Notes under the pieces: generated by a model | The model's database searches: none | Told to the model about the DNA's origin: nothing | Seen by the model: only the letters and a program-made list of their open reading frames with translations | Made by a program: the position numbers and the translations under genes | Assembly (NCBI GenBank): GCA_016185275.1 | Contig: JACPNX010000004.1 | Location: 1,543-44,778, forward strand | Reading direction: 5' to 3' | From: Actinomycetota bacterium | GTDB taxonomy: Bacteria > Actinomycetota > Acidimicrobiia > Acidimicrobiales > Iamiaceae | Length of the DNA stretch: 43,236 nt | Shown here: piece after piece, positions 10,711 to 18,666 of the stretch | How the letters are laid out: each line of letters begins with the position of its first letter | How positions within the stretch are numbered: the stretch's first letter is position 1

Positions 10711-11421
10711 TCAACCCGGACGCACTCCGATCCACAGGCCCCGGCCGGTCAGCCCTTCAGGCTCGAAGGACGTCGCGAGGCCGGCGTCGACCATGGCGGA
10801 GCGGTGCGCTTGCGCGGGGTGGAGGGCGAGCACCTCCTGCTCGCTGAAGCGGTCCACCCCGGCGCGGGTGGCCACCGTGTAGTGCATCTCGAGCACGCTG
10901 CGCCGGCCGACGCGGTGGGAGCGGCTCACCCGCGCCACGGCGAGGTCGTCGCCATGGCCGGCCACCGCGGCCACGTGGCCGTCGCGCCAGGCCTCCGGGT
11001 CCAGCCAGGGTTCGATCACAAGCACGCCCCCCGGCGCGACATGGGCCGCCATGCGCCCGATGCCGCGCCGGAGGTCGTCGATCTCGAGCAGGTACCCGAC
11101 CGACGAGAACAGGCACGTGACCGCGTCGAAGGTGCGACCCAGGTCGAGCGAGCGCATGTCGGCCACGTGGACCGGCAGGTCGGGCAGCTTGGTGCGCGCG
11201 ATGCCGGCCATGTGCTCGCTTCCCTCGACGCCCTCACAGGCGAAGGCACGGCGCAGGTGCTCGAGGTGGCCTCCGGTGCCGCAGGCGACGTCGAGCAACG
11301 TGGCCGCGGCCGGCGCCCGCTCGTGCACCACCTGCGCCACCGTGGCCGCCTCGGCGGCGTAGTCCTTGCCGACGCCGCGGTAGATGGCGTCGTAGAGGGC
11401 GGCGGTGCGCCGGTCGTACAC
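10711..11421 (-). CDS. SAM-dependent methyltransferase, DesVI-like N,N-dimethyltransferase family
   Basis: The 236-residue protein has the class I SAM-binding motif LLDVACGTGGHLEHL followed by an acidic strand end, VADMRSLDLGR, and FSSVGYL. The overall pattern, including the N-terminal YDAIYRGVGKDYAAEA and the C-terminal GRGLWIGV, closely resembles DesVI/TylM1, which dimethylate the amino group of dTDP-3-amino-sugars. I infer a related role on an amino sugar, although no amino-sugar pathway is adjacent. An ATG nine codons upstream (11448) would overlap the divergent ridA-type start codon, but the GTG at 11421 aligns with DesVI and lies 7 nt after a -10 box (TACCCT), so I prefer it. Confidence 0.82.
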   Translation of the reverse strand: MYDRRTAALYDAIYRGVGKDYAAEAATVAQVVHERAPAAATLLDVACGTGGHLEHLRRAFACEGVEGSEHMAGIARTKLPDLPVHVADMRSLDLGRTFDAVTCLFSSVGYLLEIDDLRRGIGRMAAHVAPGGVLVIEPWLDPEAWRDGHVAAVAGHGDDLAVARVSRSHRVGRRSVLEMHYTVATRAGVDRFSEQEVLALHPAQAHRSAMVDAGLATSFEPEGLTGRGLWIGVRPG

Positions 11422-11428
11422 GGCGGCC

Positions 11429-11438
11429 AGGGTACGGT
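11429..11438. promoter_or_regulatory. Symmetric bidirectional -10 element
   Basis: The 10-mer AGGGTACGGT reads AnnnTAnnnT. On the plus strand TACGGT (11433-11438) ends 8 nt before the RidA ATG; on the minus strand TACCCT (11434-11429) ends 7 nt before the methyltransferase GTG. The two -10 boxes share one central TA. Recognisable -35 boxes are absent or weak. Confidence 0.5.
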
Positions 11439-11446
11439 CCCGAGCC

Positions 11447-11851
11447 ATGGAGGATCGCCAGCACGTCTCGTCCGGCGGTGTGTACGAGCTCGTCGTCGGC
11501 TACTGCCGAGCCGTGCGGGTGGGCCAGCACGTCCATGTCGCCGGTACGGCTCCGCAGTGGCCCGACGGCGTGTGCGATCCCGACCCGGCCGCCCAGGCCC
11601 GCCGTTGCTTCGAGATCATCGCCGCCGGTCTGGCCGAGTGCGGGGGCGGGCTGGCCGACGTGGTCCGCACCCGCGTGTACCTGGTCGATGCGGACGACTT
11701 CGACGCCATCGGCAAGGTGCACGGCGAGCTGTTCGCGGCGATCCGCCCGGTGAACACGACGGTGGTGGTGGCCGCGCTGCTCGACCCGCGCTGGCGGGTC
11801 GAGATCGAAGTGGACGCGATGCTGCGCGACACCAGGGTCCGCCAGCCCTGA
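11447..11851 (+). CDS. RidA/YjgF family protein
   Basis: The 134-residue product matches the Rid fold: VGQHVHVAGTAPQW at the N-terminus, ADVVRTRVYLVDADDFDAIGKVHGELF in the middle, and RPVNTTVVVAALLDPRWRVEIEVDAML at the end, with the arginine/glutamate signature (RVEIE). RidA enzymes hydrolyse reactive imine/enamine intermediates, and the family also includes other amidohydrolase-like subgroups; the LLDPRW variant is common in actinobacterial members. The substrate cannot be assigned from the sequence. The ATG lacks a Shine-Dalgarno sequence and follows a -10 box by 8 nt, so it is probably leaderless and divergently expressed with the methyltransferase. Confidence 0.87.
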   Translation: MEDRQHVSSGGVYELVVGYCRAVRVGQHVHVAGTAPQWPDGVCDPDPAAQARRCFEIIAAGLAECGGGLADVVRTRVYLVDADDFDAIGKVHGELFAAIRPVNTTVVVAALLDPRWRVEIEVDAMLRDTRVRQP

Positions 11852-11881
11852 GCCGGACCGAGGCCGGCCCGAGGCGTGCGC

Positions 11882-12601
11882 TCAGCCCTCGTCGGCGGTG
11901 ACCGCGTCGCCCGGCACCGGGGCGGCCTGGCGGGCGCGGCGCGCGCGGCGGTGCCGCACCACTTCGATGACCATCGGAAGCACGGACACCGCGACGATGG
12001 CGATCAGGGCGATCTCGATGTTGTCGCGCACGAGCTTGACCTCGCCGAGGAACCGGCCGAGCAGCGTCACGCCGACGGCCCAGAGCAGGCCGCCCACGAG
12101 GTTGAAGCTGACGAAGGTCCGGTAGCGCATCTTCGACACGCCCGCCACGATCGGGGCGAACGTGCGCACGATCGGCACGAAGCGGGCGAGCACGATGGTC
12201 TTGGAGCCGTGCCGCTCGAAGAAGTCGTGGGCCTTCGCGACGTGCTCCTGGCGGAACAGCCGCGAGTCGGGCCGGCTGAACAGCGCCGGCCCCACGCGGC
12301 GGCCGAACAGGTAGCCGACCTGATCGCCGGCCACCGCGGCCAGGAAGACGACCACCAGCACGACCGGCAGCGCCGGGAGTGGACCCCCGGAGGCGTCGAA
12401 CAGCCTCTCGAAACCGGGCGCCGTGCGGGCCGCGCCCGAGGTGAGGAACCCGGCGATGAAGAGCAGCGAGTCTCCGGGGAGGAAGAACCCGACGAACAGA
12501 CCCGACTCCGCGAAGACGATCGCGGCGAGCAGCGCGATCCCGCCCTTCTGGAGGATCTTCTTGGGGTCGAGGAAGTCGAGCGCGAGCAGGGCCGTGGGCA
12601 C
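11882..12601 (-). CDS. DedA family membrane protein
   Basis: This 239-residue membrane protein has the DedA (SNARE-associated/VTT) pattern: IVFAESGLFVGFFLPGDSLLF near the N-terminus with the conserved acidic residues, GDQVGYLFGRRVGP, and ARFVPIVRTFAPIVAGVSKMRYRTF with the conserved arginines, followed by GGLLWAVGVTLLGRFLG. Members have been linked to undecaprenyl-phosphate or phospholipid translocation and to membrane homeostasis; which applies here is not shown. The start is GTG, 6 nt after a TACCCT box, which suggests its own leaderless promoter although two same-strand genes lie just upstream. Confidence 0.92.
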   Translation of the reverse strand: MPTALLALDFLDPKKILQKGGIALLAAIVFAESGLFVGFFLPGDSLLFIAGFLTSGAARTAPGFERLFDASGGPLPALPVVLVVVFLAAVAGDQVGYLFGRRVGPALFSRPDSRLFRQEHVAKAHDFFERHGSKTIVLARFVPIVRTFAPIVAGVSKMRYRTFVSFNLVGGLLWAVGVTLLGRFLGEVKLVRDNIEIALIAIVAVSVLPMVIEVVRHRRARRARQAAPVPGDAVTADEG

Positions 12602-12607
12602 CGGACG

Positions 12608-12613
12608 AGGGTA
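12608..12613 (-). promoter_or_regulatory. Leaderless-type -10 for the DedA gene
   Basis: TACCCT on the minus strand (12613-12608) is followed by 6 nt and the GTG start of the DedA gene. It fits the TAnnnT-N6-start pattern seen repeatedly in this window. Confidence 0.45.
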
Positions 12614-12637
12614 GCGGCCGCCCGGCTCAGCGCCGGC

Positions 12638-13114
12638 TCAGCGCGGGCTCGCGCCGGCCCCCACCGCGTCGCGGTGGCGGGCGCAGCGGGCCTGGCGCAC
12701 CCCCTCGGTCACCACGGCGACGAGGAGGAACACGGCTGCGGCGCGCCCGGTGGCGCCGGCGACGGGGCGGGCGGTGGCGTAGTCCACCCCGAGACGACCG
12801 CGCCCGAGCGGGCGCTCGAGCACGGTCAGCACGCCGGCGAGCGCGACGAGCAGGGCGGCGATCCCCGCCGCGAGCGCCGATGGTCGCCGCCAGGTGGCGA
12901 CCACCGCGGCCAGCGCCAGCGCGGCAGTCGACGCACCGCCCAGCGCCCATCCGGCAAGGATGAGTGGCACACCGCGAGCGAGGACGGCCCACACCGACTC
13001 GGCGGGGTCGGCCAGATCCGGCCGAGCGTCGTCGACCACGTCGTCGACCGCAGCAGCCCGGGGCCCAGCCGTCGTGGCCCTCACGCGCCGATGCCGGCCC
13101 GTGAAGGCCGGCAT
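12638..13114 (-). CDS. Hypothetical membrane protein
   Basis: I do not recognise this 158-residue protein. It has a basic N-terminus, an acidic stretch (AAVDDVVDDARPDLADPAES), then about four hydrophobic segments (VPLILAGWALGG, ALALAAVVATW, AGIAALLVALAGVLTVL and AAAVFLLVAVVTEG), and a basic tail. The ATG at 13114 sits inside a 10-bp hairpin (13090-13115); a GTG at 13084, just past the hairpin, is an alternative giving 148 residues. It lies 26 nt after the LPXTG gene and 36 nt before the DedA gene on the same strand, so it may be co-transcribed with either. Confidence 0.55.
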   Translation of the reverse strand: MPAFTGRHRRVRATTAGPRAAAVDDVVDDARPDLADPAESVWAVLARGVPLILAGWALGGASTAALALAAVVATWRRPSALAAGIAALLVALAGVLTVLERPLGRGRLGVDYATARPVAGATGRAAAVFLLVAVVTEGVRQARCARHRDAVGAGASPR

Positions 13115-13115
13115 C
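13090..13115 (-). terminator. 10-bp hairpin after the LPXTG gene
   Basis: GATGCCGGCC (13090-13099) and GGCCGGCATC (13106-13115) form a perfect stem with a 6-nt loop, 25 nt past the LPXTG stop on the reverse strand. It overlaps the first start codon of the next gene, so it may end transcription or control that gene's translation. Confidence 0.45.
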
Positions 13116-13140
13116 GGATCAGGATGGTTCGAGCGGTCGG

Positions 13141-13668
13141 TCAGGCGGGCAGCTGGCGCTTCCGGCGGGCACCGTAGATGGCCGCCGCACCGAGGATCAG
13201 CAGGGCGGCACCCACGCTGGCCACCGGCGCCAGGTTGAAGCCGGTGCGGGGCAGCGGACCGCCACCGCCACCGCCGCCACCGGCCCCGGTTGGGCTGACG
13301 GACACCTCGACGCCGAGCGTCGTGGTGGTGCCGTTGCAGACCACCGTGGTGGTCAGGGTGTAGGTGCCGGGAGCGAGATCGCTGGGGATGGTGACGGTCG
13401 CGGTGAAGCTGCCGTCGGACCCGACGTCGGCGGCGCCGATGGAGCGGCCCGCAACGGAGAACTGGACCGTGGTGCCCGGGTCGGCCGTGCCCGTGATCGT
13501 GACCACCTGGCCGGGGGTGACCGCGGTGTCGTCGACGGTGGACGTGCACGAGGGCGGCGGCGTCGTGGGAGGCGGGTACTGCGCGAGCGCGGGAGCGGCG
13601 AACAGGAAGGCAGCCACCAGGGCCACCACACCTGCAAGCACGCCTCTCGCGGTGTGAGTCCGCGACAT
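13141..13668 (-). CDS. LPXTG-anchored surface protein with Ig-like domain
   Basis: The 175-residue protein has a clear signal peptide ending APALA-Q, a Pro-rich spacer, an Ig-like beta-sandwich (about 48-125; VTPGQVVTITGTADPGTTVQFSV, then APGTYTLTTTV) with two cysteines, an oligo-Gly linker, and a sorting signal: LPRTG, a hydrophobic segment, then ARRKRQ. A class of sortase should attach it to the wall; none is in the window. It was started at the ATG at 13668, preceded by GGGAGGG and by a good promoter (TTGACG, 18 nt, TACGTT). The open frame extends 34 codons further, but that start lies beyond the -35. A ligand or partner is not evident. Confidence 0.82.
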   Translation of the reverse strand: MSRTHTARGVLAGVVALVAAFLFAAPALAQYPPPTTPPPSCTSTVDDTAVTPGQVVTITGTADPGTTVQFSVAGRSIGAADVGSDGSFTATVTIPSDLAPGTYTLTTTVVCNGTTTTLGVEVSVSPTGAGGGGGGGGPLPRTGFNLAPVASVGAALLILGAAAIYGARRKRQLPA

Positions 13669-13698
13669 GTTCCCTCCCGAAGGGCTCGAAGTAGCCGA

Positions 13699-13728
13699 AA
13701 CGTACTCGCCTGGCGCGTGGCGCGTCAA
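13699..13728 (-). promoter_or_regulatory. Promoter of the LPXTG gene
   Basis: On the minus strand, -35 TTGACG (13728-13723), an 18-nt spacer and -10 TACGTT (13704-13699) precede the ATG at 13668 by about 30 nt. This is the best housekeeping-type promoter match I found; its -35 overlaps the stop of the upstream membrane-protein gene. Confidence 0.55.
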
Positions 13729-15779
13729 ACATTCACCGGCGTTCCCACCTGTCGGCGGGACTGGCGCCAACTATAGGCCAGAGCCGCCCCGACGCCGGCG
13801 TCGGCGAGGAGGACGAGGGCGGCCGGCCAGTACCACACCGGTCCGGCGCCACCCGGTAGGCGCAGCAGCCCGTCGCGCGTCGTCCCTGCCGCTCTCCAGC
13901 CACGGAGCCAGCCGCGGCTGCCCGGGCGCGCCCACGTGAGCGGCGCCCGGGTGGAGGGGCGGACGAACGGTGCGGCCAGCGCGGCCAAGGAGGCGGCTCG
14001 GCCGTCGTCGAGGCGCGCCGGTCCGCTCCAGCGCTCGACCTCGAGCAGCTCGAGGTCCCGTCCGTGCACGACGTCGCGCATGCCCGCCGCACCCCCAACG
14101 CCGGGAACACCCCGGATCGCCGTGTACGTCGCATAGTCGTCCGCGTGGGACAGGAGCACCCAGCGCACGCCCAGCTCCGCGAGCCGGGGAGCCAGCGATC
14201 GCCGGCCGCGCAGATCGCGCAAGAGCCGCCGCACCGCCGTCTCCCTCGGGTCGGCGACCTCCTGCGCCGGTCGCCGGAACCCCGGGTCCGACGACGTGAT
14301 GACGTCGCCGCCGAGGGCGATGGCGGCCGGGTCGAGGACGACCCTGCCGCCGGCCGCGCCGAGTCGGGAGTACCGCTCGAATGGGAGGGACAGCACCGGT
14401 CCCGGCGCCCGGGCCACCGCCCGGCGGGCCGCGGCCCACTCCGGGCCGAGGCGGACGGGCGACAGCGCACCGTCGACCCCCCACAGGCCCGGGCCGGCGA
14501 GCACCAGCGCGGCGGCGACGGGTGCGGCGGCGAGCAGTCCCTCGCGCCAACCCGGGACGAGATCGGCGAGACGGTCGGCCCCCGCGGCGGCGAGAGGCAG
14601 CGCGACGACGAGGTACAGCGGCAGGACGCGCTGGCCCTCGCGCAGCACGGCCAGGACCGACACGTCCGCGAGTGCGTCGTAGGCCGAGCGCACACCGGGC
14701 AGCGCGCTGGCCAGCGGGACGAGAAGCCCCACCGCCGCCAGCACGATCGCCGGAGTGCGCCAGCGCGCCCCCAGCCGAGCCAGCCCGGCGAGGGCGAGGA
14801 GGAACAGGGCGACGCCCAGGATCGGCACGACCCAGCCCTGGTCACCACCGACCTGCGACGCCGGCCCCCGCCAGAACCCGTGGCCGGCCAGCAGCCGCAG
14901 CACACCGCCAGGGCCGGCGGTGTCGGTGCGGAACCCGCCGGCCGGCGCCGGCTCGGCGCGCCCGCCTGCGATGGCGACGGCGATGCCGGGCATGACCCAC
15001 GGAAGTTGCGACCCGACGAGGACGCCGAGGGTCCGCAGAGCGCCGCGCACGCTGCGGACCGACGCGGCCGCACCGACGAGGAGAGCGGGCACGGCGAGCG
15101 TGCCGCCGAAGAACCCGGCCAGACCCAGCGCGGTGGCCCAGCGGAAGGTCGCGCCGGTCTCGTCGAGCGGCCGCAGGAGCCGGGGCAGGGCCCACGGCAG
15201 GATTCCCGCGGCCACGACCAGAGGCAGGTGTCCCACGCCGAGACGGGTCAGCAGGAACGGGCTGAGGCCGTACCCCAGGCCCGCTCCCGCCCCGGCAAGC
15301 GGGCGGACGGCGCCGAACCACCGCTCGGTCAGGCGCCACGCACCGGCCACGGCCGCTGCCAACGAGGCCACCATGAGCAGCTTCGTCGGCAGCGTCCCCG
15401 GGACCGCCGCGGAGATCCACGCCAGCGGCAGCGCGTAGGGCACCCGGCGGGGCAGCTCGGGGCCGAGCCCCCACACGCCGCGGGGGACGGGGGTCACCGG
15501 GGTGACGACCAGATCGACGTTGAGCCAGGCGCCCGGACCGAGGCCCGGCCCGACAGCCACGAGCGCCGCCGCGGCGCCGACCGACCAGGCCACCCACGAC
15601 GGCGTGCGGGACGGCGACGCGCTGGGGGCGGCGACCGACGTCGGCGCGGCGTCGGCGACCGTCACGGCAGCCAGGTTCGCGCGTGACGGTGCCCACCGCA
15701 GCGCACCGCTCGCCGCGCCGGGTTCGGGCCACGATGGTGCGTTCGGCCCACTTGTCACCGTCGTGAGGTCGCGTAGCAT
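13725..15779 (-). CDS. Polytopic GT-C-like membrane protein
   Basis: This protein of about 684 residues has roughly a dozen hydrophobic segments followed by a soluble C-terminal third and a last transmembrane helix (GPVWYWPAALVLLADAGVGAAL) near the end. The first outer loop contains an acidic residue in WLNVDLVVTP, and DVITSSDPGFRRP and LAELGVRWVLLSHADD in the distal domain recall the extracytoplasmic domains of GT-C glycosyltransferases. I infer transfer of a lipid-linked sugar outside the membrane, but no specific family is certain. The start is uncertain: ATG at 15860, 15848 or 15779, or later GTGs. I chose 15779 because upstream codons look less coding. It diverges from the GT4 fusion gene. 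Confidence 0.65.
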   Translation of the reverse strand: MLRDLTTVTSGPNAPSWPEPGAASGALRWAPSRANLAAVTVADAAPTSVAAPSASPSRTPSWVAWSVGAAAALVAVGPGLGPGAWLNVDLVVTPVTPVPRGVWGLGPELPRRVPYALPLAWISAAVPGTLPTKLLMVASLAAAVAGAWRLTERWFGAVRPLAGAGAGLGYGLSPFLLTRLGVGHLPLVVAAGILPWALPRLLRPLDETGATFRWATALGLAGFFGGTLAVPALLVGAAASVRSVRGALRTLGVLVGSQLPWVMPGIAVAIAGGRAEPAPAGGFRTDTAGPGGVLRLLAGHGFWRGPASQVGGDQGWVVPILGVALFLLALAGLARLGARWRTPAIVLAAVGLLVPLASALPGVRSAYDALADVSVLAVLREGQRVLPLYLVVALPLAAAGADRLADLVPGWREGLLAAAPVAAALVLAGPGLWGVDGALSPVRLGPEWAAARRAVARAPGPVLSLPFERYSRLGAAGGRVVLDPAAIALGGDVITSSDPGFRRPAQEVADPRETAVRRLLRDLRGRRSLAPRLAELGVRWVLLSHADDYATYTAIRGVPGVGGAAGMRDVVHGRDLELLEVERWSGPARLDDGRAASLAALAAPFVRPSTRAPLTWARPGSRGWLRGWRAAGTTRDGLLRLPGGAGPVWYWPAALVLLADAGVGAALAYSWRQSRRQVGTPVNV
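15752..15779 (+). promoter_or_regulatory. Candidate promoter of the GT4-methyltransferase gene
   Basis: TTGTCA (15752-15757), a 16-nt spacer and TAGCAT (15774-15779) lie about 94 nt before the GT4 start. The -10 coincides with the ATG of the divergent membrane protein. Confidence 0.35.
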
Positions 15780-15872
15780 CGACGGTTCTGCGCCCCACCC
15801 GGGGTTCCGGCGCGCGACCGTCGCCGCGCTCCGAGGCCGCCACCACATCGCACCGAGCATCGAACGGAACCC

Positions 15873-17783
15873 ATGCGCATCGTCATCAACGCCTGGCGCG
15901 ACATCTCTCACCCGCTCGCGGGCGGCTCGGAGCTCATGCTGGACAAGCTGGCCACGGGTCTGCACGAGCGGGGACATGACGTCCTGCTCTGCGCGGGTGG
16001 GCCGGTGGCCGAGCATCCGTACTCGGTCGTGGACGGGGGCGGCCGCTTCGATCAGTACCTGAGGTCCCCGCTGCGGTACGTGTCCGGCCAGCGCGATGCC
16101 GACGTGGTCGTCGACGTCGCCAACGGCATGTCGTTCTACACGCCGCTGTGGCGGCGGAAGCCGACGATCTGCCTCGTGCACCACGTGCACACCGTCCACT
16201 GGGCGCAGTGGTTCCCGGCGCCCGTCGCGGCGTTCGGCCGGAACCTCGAGCGCCACGCCATGCCGGCCGCCTACTCGCGCAGCCTCTACGTGACGGTGTC
16301 GCCGTCGAGCGCGGAGTCCCTCGCCGCGCTGGGCGTGGACCCCAAGCGGATCCGCATCGTCGAGAACGGCATGGACGCGCCGGAGGCGCTCGCGCCGAAG
16401 TCGGCCGAACCGACCTTCGTGGCGTTGGGCCGGCTGGTGCCGCACAAGCGGTACGACCTGTTGGCGCGGGTGTGGAAGCGGGTGCAGCCGATCACCGGCG
16501 GCCGCCTGCTGATCGCCGGTGACGGCCCCGAGGCGGACCGCATCCGCGCGGTGCAGGCGCCCGACCTCGAGCTGCTCGGGTTCGTGTCGGACGAGGAGAA
16601 GCAGCGCCTGCTGTCCCGGGCGTGGGTGCTGGTCCACCCGTCGATGCTCGAAGGCTGGGGGCTGGTCGTGATGGAGGCGGCGCGCTGGGCCACTCCCACG
16701 CTCGCGTTCGATGCTCCGGGTCTGCGCGACTCGGTGGTGCACGCCCGCACCGGCCTGCTCGCCCGGAGCGAGGCCGAGCTCGCCGACTTCTGGGTGGAGA
16801 TGGTCCTCGACGAGGACCTGCGGGCCAAGCTCGGAGCCGGGGCGCGGGAACGGGCCCAGGAGTTCTCGTGGTCCGCGACGGTCGACAAGTTCGAGCGCGT
16901 CCTCGAAGAGGCCGTCGAAGGCGGCCGCCTGCCCCGGACGCGTCGCAACACCCGCCGCATGGCGCGGACCGGCCATCCCGCCGAGCCCGGCCCGCACGCC
17001 GATGCCCACGAGCCGGTCGTCGATCCGGTCATCAGCGGCGAGCTGGCCGACGACCTCGCGGCCGCGGGGGCACCGGCGACCCGGCGGGAGCTGCTGCGCC
17101 TGTTCCTGCGTGAGCGGCAGAACCCCAACCCGTTCTACCGTCGCCTGGCGGAGCGGTCGGTGGCACAGTTCGACCGCGAGCTGGCCGGAGCGACGGTCCT
17201 CGACGTCGGGTGCGGCCACGGCTGGGACACGAGGGCGTTGCGTGACGCGGGGGCCTCCGTGGTGGGCGTGGACCTGAACCCCGTCAAGCTCCGGGCCACA
17301 GGCGTGCCCCTGCCGGGTTCGGTGGTGGGCGACGCGGGCCGCCTGCCGTTCCCCGATCAGGCCTTCGACGGCGTGTGGTGCTCGAACCTGCTCGAGCACG
17401 TGCCCGAGCCGGAGCCCCTGATCGCCGAGGTCGAGCGGGTGCTGCGCCCCGGCGGCTGGGCGTGGCTGTCGTGGACCAACTGGTGGTCACCGTGGGGAGG
17501 TCACCAGATCACGCCGTTCCACTACCTCGGCCCGCGGCTCGGGTACCGGACCCGTGTGCGGCTGCTGGGCGAGCCCGAGCGCGCGGTGCCGTTCCGGGGC
17601 CTGTGGCCGACGACCATCTCCGGGGTGCTGTCGATGGTGGAGCGGCGGCCCGGGTTGCGCCTCGCTGGCGCCGTCCCGCGGTACTACCCGTCGCAGCGCT
17701 GGATCCTGAGCGTGCCCGGGCTGCGAGAGGTGGCGACCTGGAACTGTGTGCTGCATCTCGAGCGAGTCGCCGCACCCGCGTGA
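15873..17783 (+). CDS. Glycosyltransferase family 4 fused to a methyltransferase
   Basis: One uninterrupted 636-codon frame joins two enzymes. Residues 1 to about 350 form a GT-B, GT4-type transferase: N-terminal HPLAGGSELMLDKLATGL, then FVALGRLVPHKRYDLL, LLIAGDGPE and HPSMLEGWGLVVMEAARWATP with the EGWGLVVMEA donor-binding glutamates. A charged linker (about 350-395) leads to a class I SAM-dependent methyltransferase with VLDVGCGHGWDTRAL (about 440), VVGVDLN and WCSNLLEHVPEPEPLIAEVERVLRPGGW. It is probably cytosolic, and I infer that it adds a sugar and methylates the same glycan. The ATG is preceded by a weak purine stretch only. The next gene follows after 31 nt. Confidence 0.88.
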   Translation: MRIVINAWRDISHPLAGGSELMLDKLATGLHERGHDVLLCAGGPVAEHPYSVVDGGGRFDQYLRSPLRYVSGQRDADVVVDVANGMSFYTPLWRRKPTICLVHHVHTVHWAQWFPAPVAAFGRNLERHAMPAAYSRSLYVTVSPSSAESLAALGVDPKRIRIVENGMDAPEALAPKSAEPTFVALGRLVPHKRYDLLARVWKRVQPITGGRLLIAGDGPEADRIRAVQAPDLELLGFVSDEEKQRLLSRAWVLVHPSMLEGWGLVVMEAARWATPTLAFDAPGLRDSVVHARTGLLARSEAELADFWVEMVLDEDLRAKLGAGARERAQEFSWSATVDKFERVLEEAVEGGRLPRTRRNTRRMARTGHPAEPGPHADAHEPVVDPVISGELADDLAAAGAPATRRELLRLFLRERQNPNPFYRRLAERSVAQFDRELAGATVLDVGCGHGWDTRALRDAGASVVGVDLNPVKLRATGVPLPGSVVGDAGRLPFPDQAFDGVWCSNLLEHVPEPEPLIAEVERVLRPGGWAWLSWTNWWSPWGGHQITPFHYLGPRLGYRTRVRLLGEPERAVPFRGLWPTTISGVLSMVERRPGLRLAGAVPRYYPSQRWILSVPGLREVATWNCVLHLERVAAPA

Positions 17784-17814
17784 CACCGCCGCCCCGGACG
17801 AACGATCCCTTCCG

Positions 17815-18666
17815 TTGACCAGGCCAAGCGCGCCGCTCCGCAGCGACCTTCTCAGCACGGACCCGTCGGCCGCCTACGTTCGTGACTCGTGGCCCGACGG
17901 CATGCGTCGGGTCCTGCGGCGCGGGCGCGAGCTCGTCGGCGACCATCCCGGTTTCCTGCCACTCGTGCGGTGGAGTGCGCCCGAGCCCCACGCCCGCCGG
18001 CTCACGTCCAGCACGGAGCTCGTCATCGAGGGCTTCCCGCGGTCGGGCAACACGTTCGCGTACTGGGCGCTGCAGCTCGCCCAGGGCCGGGCGGTCGACA
18101 TCGCCAGCCACGTGCACGTGCCGGCACAGGTGAAGCTGGCGGTGCGCATGGGCAAGCCCACGCTGTTCGTCGTGCGCGAGCCGCTCGGCTGCCTGGCGTC
18201 GAACCTGACGTCGTGCCCCCATGTGCGCTTCGACGCGATCCTGCGTGAGTACGCCCACCACCACCGCGAGGTCCTGCCCTACGCGCCCGATGTCGTGGTC
18301 GGCACGTTCGAGCAGACGACCGGCGACCTGACCATCCTCCTCGAAGCACTCAACACGCGCTTCGGAACGAGCTTCCGCCCGTTCGAGGCCAGCGAGGAGA
18401 ACGTGGCGAGGGTGTTCGCCCTCCTCGAGGCGCACTACCGGCGGGTGTGGGGCGACCGGGCCAATGAGCGGCTGGTGCCCCGGCCCTCGCCGGCACGCCA
18501 CGCGGAGAAGCGGTGGCTCACCGACCAGCTCACGTCGAGTCGGTACTCGGGCCTGCTCGAGGAGGCGGACGCCGCCTACGCGGCCCTCGCCGCCCACGCC
18601 CCGCGCCGGGGCGCGCTCCCGGCCACACCAGCACGGCCAGGCACACCAGGACCGCCGCCGCACTGA
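17815..18666 (+). CDS. Sulfotransferase-like P-loop protein
   Basis: The 283-residue protein contains a PAPS-binding 5'-phosphosulfate loop, EGFPRSGNTFAYWAL, and a later 3'-phosphate-binding block, FVVREPLGCLASNLTS, as in sulfotransferases that move sulfate from PAPS to a carbohydrate or lipid. A VGTFEQTTGD segment fits the later core. The proposed start is TTG at 17815, 31 nt after the previous stop; an ATG at 17902 would remove only the unconserved N-terminus. Its 3' end overlaps the convergent AftD-like gene by 137 bp, and its last 25 residues (Pro/Arg-rich) are probably not part of the fold. The acceptor is unknown; the glycan genes around it suggest a surface polysaccharide. Confidence 0.72.
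   Translation: MTRPSAPLRSDLLSTDPSAAYVRDSWPDGMRRVLRRGRELVGDHPGFLPLVRWSAPEPHARRLTSSTELVIEGFPRSGNTFAYWALQLAQGRAVDIASHVHVPAQVKLAVRMGKPTLFVVREPLGCLASNLTSCPHVRFDAILREYAHHHREVLPYAPDVVVGTFEQTTGDLTILLEALNTRFGTSFRPFEASEENVARVFALLEAHYRRVWGDRANERLVPRPSPARHAEKRWLTDQLTSSRYSGLLEEADAAYAALAAHAPRRGALPATPARPGTPGPPPH

Noticed and set aside
11422..11448. ATG start for the DesVI-like gene at 11448
   Set aside because: It would overlap the RidA ATG, whereas GTG at 11421 aligns with DesVI and has a -10 box at the right distance. The ATG remains possible.
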